Shown here: positions 1 through 9,201 of the stretch, in pieces
Numbering within the stretch: position 1 is the first letter of the stretch
Layout of the letters: each line of letters opens with the position of its first letter
From: Gemmatimonadota bacterium
Lineage (GTDB): Bacteria > ARS69
DNA: 11,827 nt
Assembly: GCA_020431545.1 (NCBI GenBank)
Contig: JAGQIB010000123.1
Location: forward strand, 1-11,827
Direction of reading: 5' to 3'
Notes under the pieces: generated by a model
The model's input: only the letters and a program-made list of their open reading frames with translations
What the model was told of the DNA's origin: nothing
Databases searched by the model: none
Program-made: the position numbers and the translations under genes

Positions 1-99
1 CAGGGCGAGCTCCCTGGCACGCTCCAGCGCGAACAGCGGCGAAGCCGAAACGGAGATCGCGAGATACGACGCGACCACCCCGCAGATCGAACGAAACAT
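1..99 (-). CDS. N-terminal fragment of an exported protein, function unknown
   Basis: Reading the minus strand from the ATG at 97-99 gives an open frame of 33 codons that leaves the window at base 1. The visible protein starts MFRSICGVVASYLAIS and continues to ...SPLFALERARELAL. This looks like a Sec signal peptide: an Arg near the start, a hydrophobic stretch, and a plausible signal peptidase site after SPLFA at about residue 24. The start is supported by a very strong ribosome binding site: the minus strand reads GGGAGGAGGG at 103-112, with AGGAGG four bases before the ATG. It lies 219 nt downstream of the Asp-box propeller gene on the same strand, with two hairpins between, so it is probably transcribed separately. 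Too little of the mature protein is present to assign a family. Confidence 0.7.
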   Translation of the reverse strand, partial: MFRSICGVVASYLAISVSASPLFALERARELAL

Positions 100-318
100 G
101 ATCCCTCCTCCCGTGGCGGAAGATCCTCGGCCGAGAGGAGACCGAGTCCATGGATTCGATCGTGCTCCCCGGCGCCCCCGAATGCAAGCGAACGGAGCCG
201 ATCCTCCGCAAGTCGCCGCCCCCCACGAGAACGGGGGCCCTAGTACTCGGGGCCCCCGTTCAGACCGACCGCGAACGTCTCCCCAGACGTCGCGGCGGCC
301 AATGAAGTCTCGCCGGGC
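100..318. other. Intergenic region between two minus-strand exported-protein genes
   Basis: This 219-nt gap holds the hairpin pair at 229-293, a perfect 10-bp palindrome CTCGGCCGAG at 126-135 in the leader of the downstream gene, and the strong ribosome binding site at 103-112. I found no convincing -35/-10 pair for the gene starting at 99. The short plus-strand reading frame crossing the region has arginine- and proline-rich composition and no recognisable protein, so I do not call it. Confidence 0.5.
229..293 (-). terminator. Two tandem GC-rich hairpins, likely transcription end of the propeller gene
   Basis: A perfect 12-bp inverted repeat has arms 229-240 and 250-261 (GAACGGGGGCCC and its complement) around a 9-nt loop. 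Beside it, 271-293 forms a second hairpin: ACGTCT at 275-280 pairs with AGACGT at 285-290 across a CCCC loop, extended by GCG/CGC with one bulged A. Both lie just past the stop codon of the minus-strand propeller gene at 319-321. Neither is followed by a clear T-run on either strand, so this is not a textbook intrinsic terminator. It may stop transcription with help from Rho, or protect the 3' end of the mRNA. Confidence 0.5.
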
Positions 319-2832
319 CTACCGGACCAGCACGATCTTCTGCGTCTTCTCCACCCCCGGCGCCACGAGCCGCGCCCAGTACACGCCGGCCGCGAGCGCT
401 TCTCCCGCCAGGTCCACCGAGTGCCGGCCCGCCTCCACCGGTCCGCTCGCGAGCGTGGCCACCTTTCTCCCCGCCACGTCGTAGACGGAGAGGTCCACCT
501 CCGCCGCCTTCGGCAGCGTGTACGCGATCGACGTCCGCCCGCGCGCGGGGTTCGGCCGCGGTGCCTCCAGCACCACGTCCGGACGCGAATCCGGCAGCTC
601 CGCCACGTCGACCGGATCCTCGCCCGCGATCTCACGCGACCACACGCCGCGCCCGTACGTGGCGATGTACACGTAGAACTTTCCGTTCGTGGAGAGACTG
701 TCCACGCCGAGCATCTCGGTCACGATCGTGGCTTCCGGCAGTCCGTTGTTCCAGCGCTCCCAGAGCTCACCGCCGTTGTTGCTGCGGAAGCACCCGAACG
801 AGGTGCCGAGGAACAGCTGGCTCGAGTCGAGCGGGTGCTGCACCACGTCGGCGACCGGGATCCAGTCCGGGAGATTGCCCGTGATGTCGTCCCACGCGTT
901 GCCGCCGTTGTCGGTACGCCAGACCTTGGGCGCGGAGTTCGTGCCGTTGATGAGTGCATAGGCGCGGTAGGCGTTCGAGCCCGGCACCTTCGCGACCTTG
1001 CGCACGGAGTTGTCGAAGCCCCAGCCGCGCTCCGCCCAGGCGTTGTCCTTGTAGACACGCAGCCGCGTGCCGTCGAGGTTCGCGTCGAGGCAGGCGTACA
1101 CGATGGATCCGAGAGACGTGCTGTAGTCCGGCACGGTGAGCGACGCGATGTTCACCCCGAAGTTGCTCGCCGTCAGCGAAGTCCAGCTCGTGCCCGCCGA
1201 CGTGGATCGGTAGACCCATCCGCCGGAGGTCGTGTAGAGCCACACGGGATTCACGCCGTCGTCGCGGATCTCCGGCGCCCACTGGTCCGAGGCCGCGATG
1301 CCGCTGTTCTGCGTGGCCCAGGTCGCTCCGGAGTCCGTGGTACGCAGCCGCTGGAACGCCCAGTTGCCGCTGTACACCCCGTTCGTGACCCACCAGCGCG
1401 TGGAGTCGAACGGATCGACCACCACGCAGCCGCCATCCCCGCCGAACGGACGATCCCAGGTCGACCCGCCGTTCGACGTGCGTGCGAATCCGTTGTCCTG
1501 CGTGCCGCCCACGATCACCGTGCCGTCGTCCTCCGCGGTGTCGAAGTGATAGAACTGCGTCACGGGCAGGATGTTGACGGTGGAGCTCCAGGTCTGCGCG
1601 CCGTCGCTCGAGTACATGTAGCCGCCGTCGTTGCCCACGTACACGCGACTCGCATCATCCCGCCACTCGATCGCGTGGTAGTCCACGTGCAGGTCCGGGT
1701 CGCTGACCTGGCTCCACGAGAAGCCCGCGTTGTTCGAGTACATGAGCTGTACGCCGGCGGCGAGCACGATGGTGGGCGACAGCGGATGCACGGCGAGGAC
1801 GTTGTCGTACCAGCCCTGGTTCCCCATGTAGTTCGTGCTCGGCGTGCGATCGAGCCAGGTGGAGCCGCCGTTCGTGGAGAGGTACAGACCCTCGAGTCCG
1901 TACTGCTTGTTCACGGTGTCGTTGTTCGCGACGGAACAGTAGACGTAGTTCGGGGTGGTCGGCGCCACCGCGATCGCGCCGCGACCGAGCGTGGGACTCC
2001 CCGGCAGCGCGCCGAGGTTCGACCAGCTCGTCCCGCCGTTCGTGCTCTTCTGCGGGCCCTGCCCGATCTCGTACGTGTAGATCACGTTCGGAGTCACGGG
2101 GTCGAACGCGAGATCGGTGAACACGCCGGCCGCGGACAGCTGCCACGTGGCGCCGCCGTCCGTCGAGCGGTGCAGGCTCGCCCCGGCCGCGAACACGCGA
2201 TCCGGATCGTGCGGATCGAACCGCAGTCGCACGGTGTAGATCTTCGCGGCGTGGACCCGGGTCCAGCTCAGGCCGCCGTCCCGGGATTCCCAGATGCCCG
2301 TACCGAAGCGAACGCCGTACTCGCCGGTGCCCACGAGGATGTGATCGGGATCCGTGGGATCGGTGTCCACGGATCCGATCGCGAGACTCGTGAGGTCATC
2401 GGACATCGCCACCGGAAACAGGAACTCGTGGGTCCACAGGCCGCCGCTCGCAGACGCGATCCGCGGCGTGCCGGTGGTGAGATCGATGTCGAGAACACGA
2501 CCCGTCCACCGCGCGCCCGTGGACTGCTGCATCGTGAGCGGGCCCTCGAGCTGCCAGGCGTTCACGGCGCGCCCCGCGGTGTCCTCGGAAGGCATCGCGC
2601 GAAGCTCGGTCCAGGCGCGATCCAGGAAGTCCGCCGAGAGCTCCGGCGGCTCCGGCGCGTACCAGCGACCGAAGTACCACCGCTCGAGCTCGGGCCCCTT
2701 GGCGGGGCGGTGATCCAGGTCGAAGGCCGCCGGGGTCGCGGGCGTGAAGTCACCGGCCGGGCCCCGGGACAGGGCCAGGATCGCGAGCGGCGCAGCGAGG
2801 AGTGGGATCAGCAGGAGGTGCGGGCGCGGCAT
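319..2832 (-). CDS. Secreted Asp-box (BNR/sortilin-like) beta-propeller protein with C-terminal sorting domain
   Basis: An 837-residue exported protein. Residues 1 to about 25 form a signal peptide (MPRPHLLLIPLLAAPLAILALS). Residues about 110-735 carry eleven Asp-box motifs of the S/T-x-D/N-x-G-x-x-W type, starting near residues 183, 223, 263, 319, 366, 408, 452, 498, 543, 640 and 684. These are the hairpin turns of beta-propeller blades seen in sialidase/BNR, Vps10/sortilin and GH74-like proteins. The segment GTGEYGVRFGTGIWES and the later GGTQDNG are typical of the large secreted members annotated as 'glycosyl hydrolase, BNR repeat'. Residues about 755-837 form a FlgD-like/Por-type sorting tail (RPNPARGRTSIAYTLP, VYDVAGRKVATL, AGVYWARL, ending KTQKIVLVR), which predicts export and surface attachment by a type IX-like route. 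The ATG at 2830-2832 has GGAG seven bases upstream. Enzymatic activity is not established; it may be only a binding or adhesion scaffold. Confidence 0.9.
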   Translation of the reverse strand: MPRPHLLLIPLLAAPLAILALSRGPAGDFTPATPAAFDLDHRPAKGPELERWYFGRWYAPEPPELSADFLDRAWTELRAMPSEDTAGRAVNAWQLEGPLTMQQSTGARWTGRVLDIDLTTGTPRIASASGGLWTHEFLFPVAMSDDLTSLAIGSVDTDPTDPDHILVGTGEYGVRFGTGIWESRDGGLSWTRVHAAKIYTVRLRFDPHDPDRVFAAGASLHRSTDGGATWQLSAAGVFTDLAFDPVTPNVIYTYEIGQGPQKSTNGGTSWSNLGALPGSPTLGRGAIAVAPTTPNYVYCSVANNDTVNKQYGLEGLYLSTNGGSTWLDRTPSTNYMGNQGWYDNVLAVHPLSPTIVLAAGVQLMYSNNAGFSWSQVSDPDLHVDYHAIEWRDDASRVYVGNDGGYMYSSDGAQTWSSTVNILPVTQFYHFDTAEDDGTVIVGGTQDNGFARTSNGGSTWDRPFGGDGGCVVVDPFDSTRWWVTNGVYSGNWAFQRLRTTDSGATWATQNSGIAASDQWAPEIRDDGVNPVWLYTTSGGWVYRSTSAGTSWTSLTASNFGVNIASLTVPDYSTSLGSIVYACLDANLDGTRLRVYKDNAWAERGWGFDNSVRKVAKVPGSNAYRAYALINGTNSAPKVWRTDNGGNAWDDITGNLPDWIPVADVVQHPLDSSQLFLGTSFGCFRSNNGGELWERWNNGLPEATIVTEMLGVDSLSTNGKFYVYIATYGRGVWSREIAGEDPVDVAELPDSRPDVVLEAPRPNPARGRTSIAYTLPKAAEVDLSVYDVAGRKVATLASGPVEAGRHSVDLAGEALAAGVYWARLVAPGVEKTQKIVLVR

Positions 2833-2839
2833 GGGTCAG

Positions 2840-2845
2840 CTCCGG
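2840..2845 (-). promoter_or_regulatory. Ribosome binding site of the Asp-box propeller gene
   Basis: The minus strand reads CCGGAG here, with GGAG seven bases before the ATG at 2830-2832. It is embedded in CACCGGAGC, and the same nine bases stand at the same distance before the neighbouring secreted gene (start 5210). Confidence 0.6.
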
Positions 2846-2899
2846 TGAAGACGGCCCCAGGAGGGCGAGAATCGGGTCTACACCGGAAAAGCGGAAACG

Positions 2900-2928
2900 G
2901 GCCCCGGATCCGGACACGCCACCGGGCC
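2900..2928 (-). terminator. Possible intrinsic terminator between the two secreted-protein genes
   Basis: On the minus strand, GGCCCGG (2922-2928) can pair with CCGGGGCC (2900-2907) with one bulged G and a 14-nt loop. The next bases in the direction of transcription read CGTTTCCGCTTTTCC, which is unusually T-rich for this GC-rich window. The stem begins inside the stop codon of the laminin-B/propeller gene. If it works, the downstream gene (start 2832) depends on read-through or on its own promoter in the remaining 67 nt, where I see no clear one. Confidence 0.35.
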
Positions 2929-5210
2929 TACCGCAGGACCACCGCCTTGTGGGTGCGCACCTCGCCCGCCGCCTCCACCCGTACGAAGTACACGCCGGCC
3001 GCGACCCGGCCGCCGGTCTCGCTGCGCGCGTCCCAGCGGACCTGGGCCGGCCCCGCCGGCAGCTCGCCGGGGCGGATCGTGCGAACGCGCCGGCCCGCGA
3101 GGTCGAGGATGTCGATGCGAACGTCCGACGCGCGCGGCAGCTGGAACGCGATCTGGGTGTCCTTCGCGATCGGATGCGGTCGCAGCGAGAGCGCGAGGCC
3201 GGACACCGCGAGGTCGGGATCACCGACCGCCACCACGGACGGAAGGCAGATCTCCCACACGCGACTCTGGCTGTCGTCGGCGATCCACAGGCGACGGTTG
3301 CCCGCGTCGATTTCGAGGTTGCCGGAGCCGAACGTGCCGAACCCGGTCGCGACCAGTGCGACGTCGCCCGTGCCCGGATGAATCCGGTAGAGCCCCAGCG
3401 TCCCGGTCGTCTGCACGGAGTAGAGGTAGCCCTGTCCGGAGTCGAACGCGACCGCACGGGAGTTCACGACGTTCTGGGAAAGCGTGAGCGGCGACGTCGT
3501 GCCGTCCGGGTGAATGACCGTCATCACGTCGTCGTCGAGCTGATCCACGGCCCACACGGTGTTGCCGTCCGTCGTGAGGTCGTACCAGTCCACGCTGCCG
3601 GGATCCGGGACGACGATCCGCTCGCTGTTCGCGATCTCCGGCGTGACCGCCCAGATGTTGTCGGGGCCGGAGTTGCCGTGATCGGCGATCAGGAGATCGC
3701 CCGCGCTCACGTTCGGGCCGTCGAATCCGGGCGGCGCCACCACCAGACCGGCGGGATCGTCGTCGCCGCTCGAGAACGTGTTCGCCCACACCGACGTGGA
3801 CTCCGCGCCCACGAAGCGGTGCAGGATGCCGGCATTGTTCTCGGTGGCAAAGCCGTCACCGTCCGCCGTGAACACGAGTCCGATCGGTGACGAGTACGAG
3901 TGCCAGCGCACACCGGCGTCCGGACCGGTGAGCGGATACACGCCGCCGCCCGACGTCGCGCTCACGTTCACGAGCGTGTAGAGCCCGCCGTCCTGGGGGT
4001 TGCGCGCGAGAGCGGACGCGCCGCGGAACGGGATGTACCCGCACACCGAGTAGTCCGGCAGGTGGAACTGGATCGGGTTCGCGGGCGCGGCCACACAACC
4101 CGCCGCACCGCGCGATAGATTGTCGATGCCCCACCGGTCGTTGCCCGTCGCGACGTCGGCGGAGATCGCGAACTCCTGCACGTCGGCGAGCAGCGCCGCC
4201 CACGTCCCGGAGGTCACGGTCCAGGTCGAGGAATCCAGCGGCCACGAGAGCGGACGCCAAAGACGTCGCACCGGCAGCAGGTCGTCACTCGGCAGGGACA
4301 CGTACGCGCTGCCGCCCGGTCCGGCGAGTTCCACGCGCACCTCGCGGCCGGCCACGGGCACGGTCTCCAGATAGAAGGAGAACGCGATCGCGCCGGTGCC
4401 GTTCATCGAGGACCAGTCGCCGAGGTACCAGGCCGGCGCGAGCAGTCGACCGGAGCCGCCACTCTCCTGGAACCGCAGGTGCGCTCCGGGATCGCCGTCG
4501 TCCGGAACATGCGTGATGCCGCCGCTCTCCGCGATCCATCCGAACACGTTCAGCTCGAAGTCCTCGGTCTCGCACTCCCGGAACGGCGGGAGCGGATTGC
4601 CGGTGAGACGGATGTTGTCGAGGAAGACGATCTCGTCGCCCGAGATCATCTCCGCCGCCACCGTGAGCAGCACGACGTTCTCGATCAGGTCGTTCCAGGT
4701 GCCCGAGCGCAACGTCCACGCGGCCGGATCGATCGGCGCCGAGAAGTGGTTCCACGTGTCGGCCGGGAAGCCCGTCTGCCGGTACTCGGCCGCGCCGCCC
4801 GGTCCCTCGATGCGGAAGATGTACGGCGGGCCGCCGTTCTGCCCGGCGGAGGGAACGTGCTTCGCGTCGTAGGAGAGCGAGTCCAGCGGCGTCAACGCGG
4901 ACCAGTCGCCGGTCCATTCCGGCGGGCACAGCGCAACACTCCAGGGACCGGACGCGGCGTCGTCGATCTCCATGCAGCCGCCCGGGTTCCCGTCGACGTC
5001 GTTCCAGAAGTAAACGTTGTCGCCCTGCACGACCCAGCCACCGAGGTCCGTGTCGAACGGGGTCTCGAGCTGTGCGAGGGCCGGCGTCGCGAGGCCGACC
5101 GCAAGCAGCACGCCCACGGCGGCCCGGGCGAGGCGATCGCTCCGGCGACGAAAGGAAGCTGGGCCCGCGCCCACGCGCGGAAGAGGTCTCATCGGGGTGA
5201 ATCCGGCCAT
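2928..5210 (-). CDS. Secreted protein: two laminin-B-like modules, beta-propeller, C-terminal sorting domain
   Basis: A 760-residue exported protein. I chose the ATG at 5208-5210 because GGAG lies seven bases upstream; a TTG twelve codons further upstream (5244-5246) is in frame but has no better site. Residues 1-47 are a long signal peptide: basic RRRSDRLAR, hydrophobic AAVGVLLAVGLA, cleavage near ALAQ. Residues about 48-205 and 213-370 are two related modules sharing GDWS, GPGG, D-x3-WT-x2-SGTW-x2-L and a closing DN. The second (WYLGDWSSMNGTG through WGIDNLS) resembles laminin B/domain IV, a beta-sandwich often linked to carbohydrate or surface binding. Residues about 377-655 look like an NHL/SMP-30-type propeller (NPQDGGLYTLVNV, GDLLIADHGN, NTVWAVDQLDDDVMTV, RRLWIADDSQSRVWEI). 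Residues about 675-760 are a FlgD-like/Por-type sorting tail (LDLAGRRVRTI, AAGVYFVRV, ending THKAVVLR). The likely role is a surface-attached adhesin or binding protein; no catalytic site was recognised. Confidence 0.88.
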   Translation of the reverse strand: MAGFTPMRPLPRVGAGPASFRRRSDRLARAAVGVLLAVGLATPALAQLETPFDTDLGGWVVQGDNVYFWNDVDGNPGGCMEIDDAASGPWSVALCPPEWTGDWSALTPLDSLSYDAKHVPSAGQNGGPPYIFRIEGPGGAAEYRQTGFPADTWNHFSAPIDPAAWTLRSGTWNDLIENVVLLTVAAEMISGDEIVFLDNIRLTGNPLPPFRECETEDFELNVFGWIAESGGITHVPDDGDPGAHLRFQESGGSGRLLAPAWYLGDWSSMNGTGAIAFSFYLETVPVAGREVRVELAGPGGSAYVSLPSDDLLPVRRLWRPLSWPLDSSTWTVTSGTWAALLADVQEFAISADVATGNDRWGIDNLSRGAAGCVAAPANPIQFHLPDYSVCGYIPFRGASALARNPQDGGLYTLVNVSATSGGGVYPLTGPDAGVRWHSYSSPIGLVFTADGDGFATENNAGILHRFVGAESTSVWANTFSSGDDDPAGLVVAPPGFDGPNVSAGDLLIADHGNSGPDNIWAVTPEIANSERIVVPDPGSVDWYDLTTDGNTVWAVDQLDDDVMTVIHPDGTTSPLTLSQNVVNSRAVAFDSGQGYLYSVQTTGTLGLYRIHPGTGDVALVATGFGTFGSGNLEIDAGNRRLWIADDSQSRVWEICLPSVVAVGDPDLAVSGLALSLRPHPIAKDTQIAFQLPRASDVRIDILDLAGRRVRTIRPGELPAGPAQVRWDARSETGGRVAAGVYFVRVEAAGEVRTHKAVVLR

Positions 5211-5217
5211 TTGTGCG

Positions 5218-5223
5218 CTCCGG
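5218..5223 (-). promoter_or_regulatory. Ribosome binding site that decides the start at 5210
   Basis: The minus strand reads CCGGAG, with GGAG seven bases before the ATG at 5208-5210. This favours a 760-aa product over the 772-aa product from the in-frame TTG at 5244-5246. The context CACCGGAGC matches the leader of the next secreted gene. Confidence 0.6.
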
Positions 5224-5284
5224 TGCAGGCAAGAGGGGTGTTTCAAGGATAACGTCGGCGAGAGGCGAATCCGGTCACGAAAAC

Positions 5285-5293
5285 TGCTAGACT
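5285..5293 (+). promoter_or_regulatory. Possible extended -10 promoter of the sigma factor-kinase operon
   Basis: TGCTAGACT fits the TGn plus TAnnnT pattern of an extended -10 element and lies in the AT-richest part of the divergent gap. No convincing -35 hexamer stands 16-18 bases upstream, which extended -10 promoters can tolerate. Transcription would start near 5300, giving a leader of about 80 nt before the ATG at 5382. A similar TGCTACAGT stands before the gene at 10854. Confidence 0.3.
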
Positions 5294-5312
5294 GGTAAGT
5301 CGTTACCCGACT
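5294..5312. promoter_or_regulatory. Palindrome with two competing stems, candidate operator or leader hairpin
   Basis: GGTAA (5294-5298) and TTACC (5303-5307) form a perfect dyad around GTCG. Overlapping it, AGTCG (5298-5302) and CGACT (5308-5312) form a second stem around TTACC. The two cannot form together. The element sits directly after the possible -10 and between two divergent genes, a usual place for a repressor or activator site. The arms are only 5 bp, so chance remains possible. Confidence 0.3.
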
Positions 5313-5370
5313 GTGATTTGGGCGCGATTGGGAGCGTGTGGCCGTCGCTCGTGAGCGACCCGCTCGCCCG

Positions 5371-5376
5371 CCGGAG
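5371..5376 (+). promoter_or_regulatory. Ribosome binding site of the sigma factor gene
   Basis: CCGGAG here places GGAG five bases before the ATG at 5382-5384. CCGGAG also precedes the genes starting at 2832, 5210 and 9202. Confidence 0.6.
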
Positions 5377-5381
5377 TCGAG

Positions 5382-5959
5382 ATGGAAGACGTTTCACCGA
5401 TCACCCGGAGCCTCCGCGCCGTCCGCGACGGGGACCAGGGGGCCTTCGAGAGCCTGGTGGGCCTCCTCTACGACGATCTGCGCGCCCTCGCCGCCCACCA
5501 CCTCGATCGCAACGCGGCCCACCGGACTCTCAGCCCCACCGGACTCGTCCACGAAGCGTACCTGCGCCTCGCGTCGCGGGATCAGCTCGAGTGGAACGAC
5601 CGCACGCACTTCTTCGCGGCCTGCTCGGTGGTGATGCGCGGCATCGTGATCGACTTCGCACGGCAACGGGCCGCCAAGAAGCGCGGCGGCGGTGCGCAGC
5701 CGCTCACGCTGCTCGAGGCCGACCTCGCGATCGACAACCAGGCCGAAGAGCTGCTCGCGCTCGATCGCGCGCTCGATCGTCTCGATTCCTACGGGGAACG
5801 TCTTCGCCGGGTGGTGGAGTGCCGCTTCTTCGCGGGGCTCACCGAGCCCGAGACCGCGGCCGCGCTCGACGTCTCGGAGCGAACCGTGCGTCGCGACTGG
5901 GTCAAGGCGCGCGCGCTCCTGAGCGATCTGCTCGCCGACGGCGATGCGGGCGCGCCGGC

Positions 5960-5963
<4 letters not shown>
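5382..5963 (+). CDS. ECF-type RNA polymerase sigma factor (Sig-70_X6/Sigma70_ECF family)
   Basis: A 193-residue cytoplasmic protein that would direct RNA polymerase to a specific promoter set. Region 2 spans residues about 8-98, including AFESLVGLLYDDLRALAAHHL, LSPTGLVHEAYLRL and FFAACSVVMRGIVIDFARQRAAKK. Region 4 spans about 125-187, with the helix-turn-helix in FFAGLTEPETAAALDVSERTVRRDWVKARALL. The phrases TGLVHEAYLRL, a WNDRTHFFA-like stretch and the RRDW helix are hallmarks of the Sigma70_ECF/TIGR02999 group, common in Planctomycetes, Acidobacteria and FCB-related bacteria and often paired with Ser/Thr kinases. The start ATG is supported by GGAG five bases upstream. The stop TGA overlaps the GTG start of the kinase gene, so the two are translated together. 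No anti-sigma factor gene is present, which fits control by the kinase; that control is an inference. Confidence 0.93.
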
Positions 5964-8647
<2,684 letters not shown>

Positions 8648-8717
8648 GTTCAGGCGGATGGGCCCGGTCGCCGATGAAGAGGGGGCGGCAACCACCCGTC
8701 GCTCTCTCGCCCCGTTC

Positions 8718-8723
8718 GAGGTG
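8718..8723 (+). promoter_or_regulatory. Ribosome binding site that decides the start at 8730
   Basis: GAGGTG lies six bases before the ATG at 8730-8732. An in-frame ATG at 8658 also has a purine-rich AGGCGG directly upstream, but it touches the start codon and would add 24 polar residues before the first membrane helix. Confidence 0.55.
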
Positions 8724-8729
8724 CCTTCC

Positions 8730-9113
8730 ATGCAGTGGAACGCCGGAGGCTGGTTCGGCGCGCAGCTCGGCTGCACTTGCTGGATGCTCGTGGCCGGACT
8801 CCTCGCCGCGCGGCACGATCTCTCCACGGGACTGCTCACGCTCGGGCTGTTCGCGCTCCCGAACGTCGTGGGGCTCGCGCTCTGGTTCGGGCGGAAGCTC
8901 TCGGTGTACGCGTCGATCCAGACGCTCGTGGTCACGGCCGGACTCTGCGGCGTGGCCGCGGTGTGGCTGCTCGACCGCGGCGGCGTGTGGTCCACGATCC
9001 AGACCGGCGGCCAGGTCTCCACCACGTCGACCTACGGGATGCTCGCGGGCACGGTCGTGTTCCTGCTGATCCTGTTCCGTCAGGTGGCCGCCCGGAACGA
9101 GACGCGCCGCTAG
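8730..9113 (+). CDS. Small four-helix integral membrane protein, function unknown
   Basis: The preferred start gives 127 residues: MQWNAGGWFGAQLG and then four hydrophobic segments at about 5-26, 31-53, 60-81 and 101-117, ending in a basic tail (RQVAARNETRR). The motif WNAGGWFGxQLG at the extreme N-terminus resembles, from memory, a group of small uncharacterised bacterial membrane proteins in which a similar start is conserved; I cannot name a Pfam family. A longer 151-residue form from the ATG at 8658 is possible but less likely. The gene begins 82 nt after the kinase stop with no visible terminator between, so it may be co-transcribed with the sigma-kinase pair. No catalytic or metal-binding motif is visible. 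Coding status is supported by the regular hydrophobic pattern and the good ribosome binding site. Confidence 0.72.
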   Translation: MQWNAGGWFGAQLGCTCWMLVAGLLAARHDLSTGLLTLGLFALPNVVGLALWFGRKLSVYASIQTLVVTAGLCGVAAVWLLDRGGVWSTIQTGGQVSTTSTYGMLAGTVVFLLILFRQVAARNETRR

Positions 9114-9148
9114 GCTCACCTCGGCGGCCGTCGCAACTTCGGCCCGCC

Positions 9149-9190
9149 CCGGTTCCGTGTTCTCGCGGTAGGCCCGCGACCCGGAACCGG
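9149..9190 (+). promoter_or_regulatory. Two-tier stem-loop in the leader, touching the ribosome binding site of the S74 gene
   Basis: CCGGTTCC (9149-9156) pairs perfectly with GGAACCGG (9183-9190). Inside it, TCGCGG (9163-9168) pairs with CCGCGA (9174-9179) around the loop TAGGC. The last two bases of the outer stem are the first two of the GGAGAGG ribosome binding site (9189-9195). It could be a terminator for the upstream membrane-protein gene, although no T-run follows, or a leader structure that limits ribosome access. Confidence 0.45.
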
Positions 9191-9201
9191 AGAGGTGTCC
9201 C

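Noticed and set aside
319..2832. Assigning the Asp-box propeller as an active glycoside hydrolase (GH74 or sialidase)
   Set aside because: Asp-boxes are structural, and I could not identify catalytic residues, so only the fold is claimed.
421..3381. A 986-codon open frame on the plus strand across both minus-strand secreted genes
   Set aside because: It is antisense to two genes with clear domains, signal peptides and ribosome binding sites. Its product is rich in Arg, Val and His without any recognisable domain, as expected from GC-rich shadow frames.
5211..5246. TTG start at 5244-5246 for the laminin-B/propeller gene
   Set aside because: The ATG at 5208-5210 has a well-spaced GGAG, matching the leader of the neighbouring secreted gene, and the extra twelve residues add nothing to the signal peptide.
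5318..5959. Upstream extension of the kinase frame to base 5318
   Set aside because: This part overlaps the whole sigma factor gene in another frame and translates to Arg/Pro-rich sequence. The GTG at 5960 overlapping the sigma stop is the natural start.
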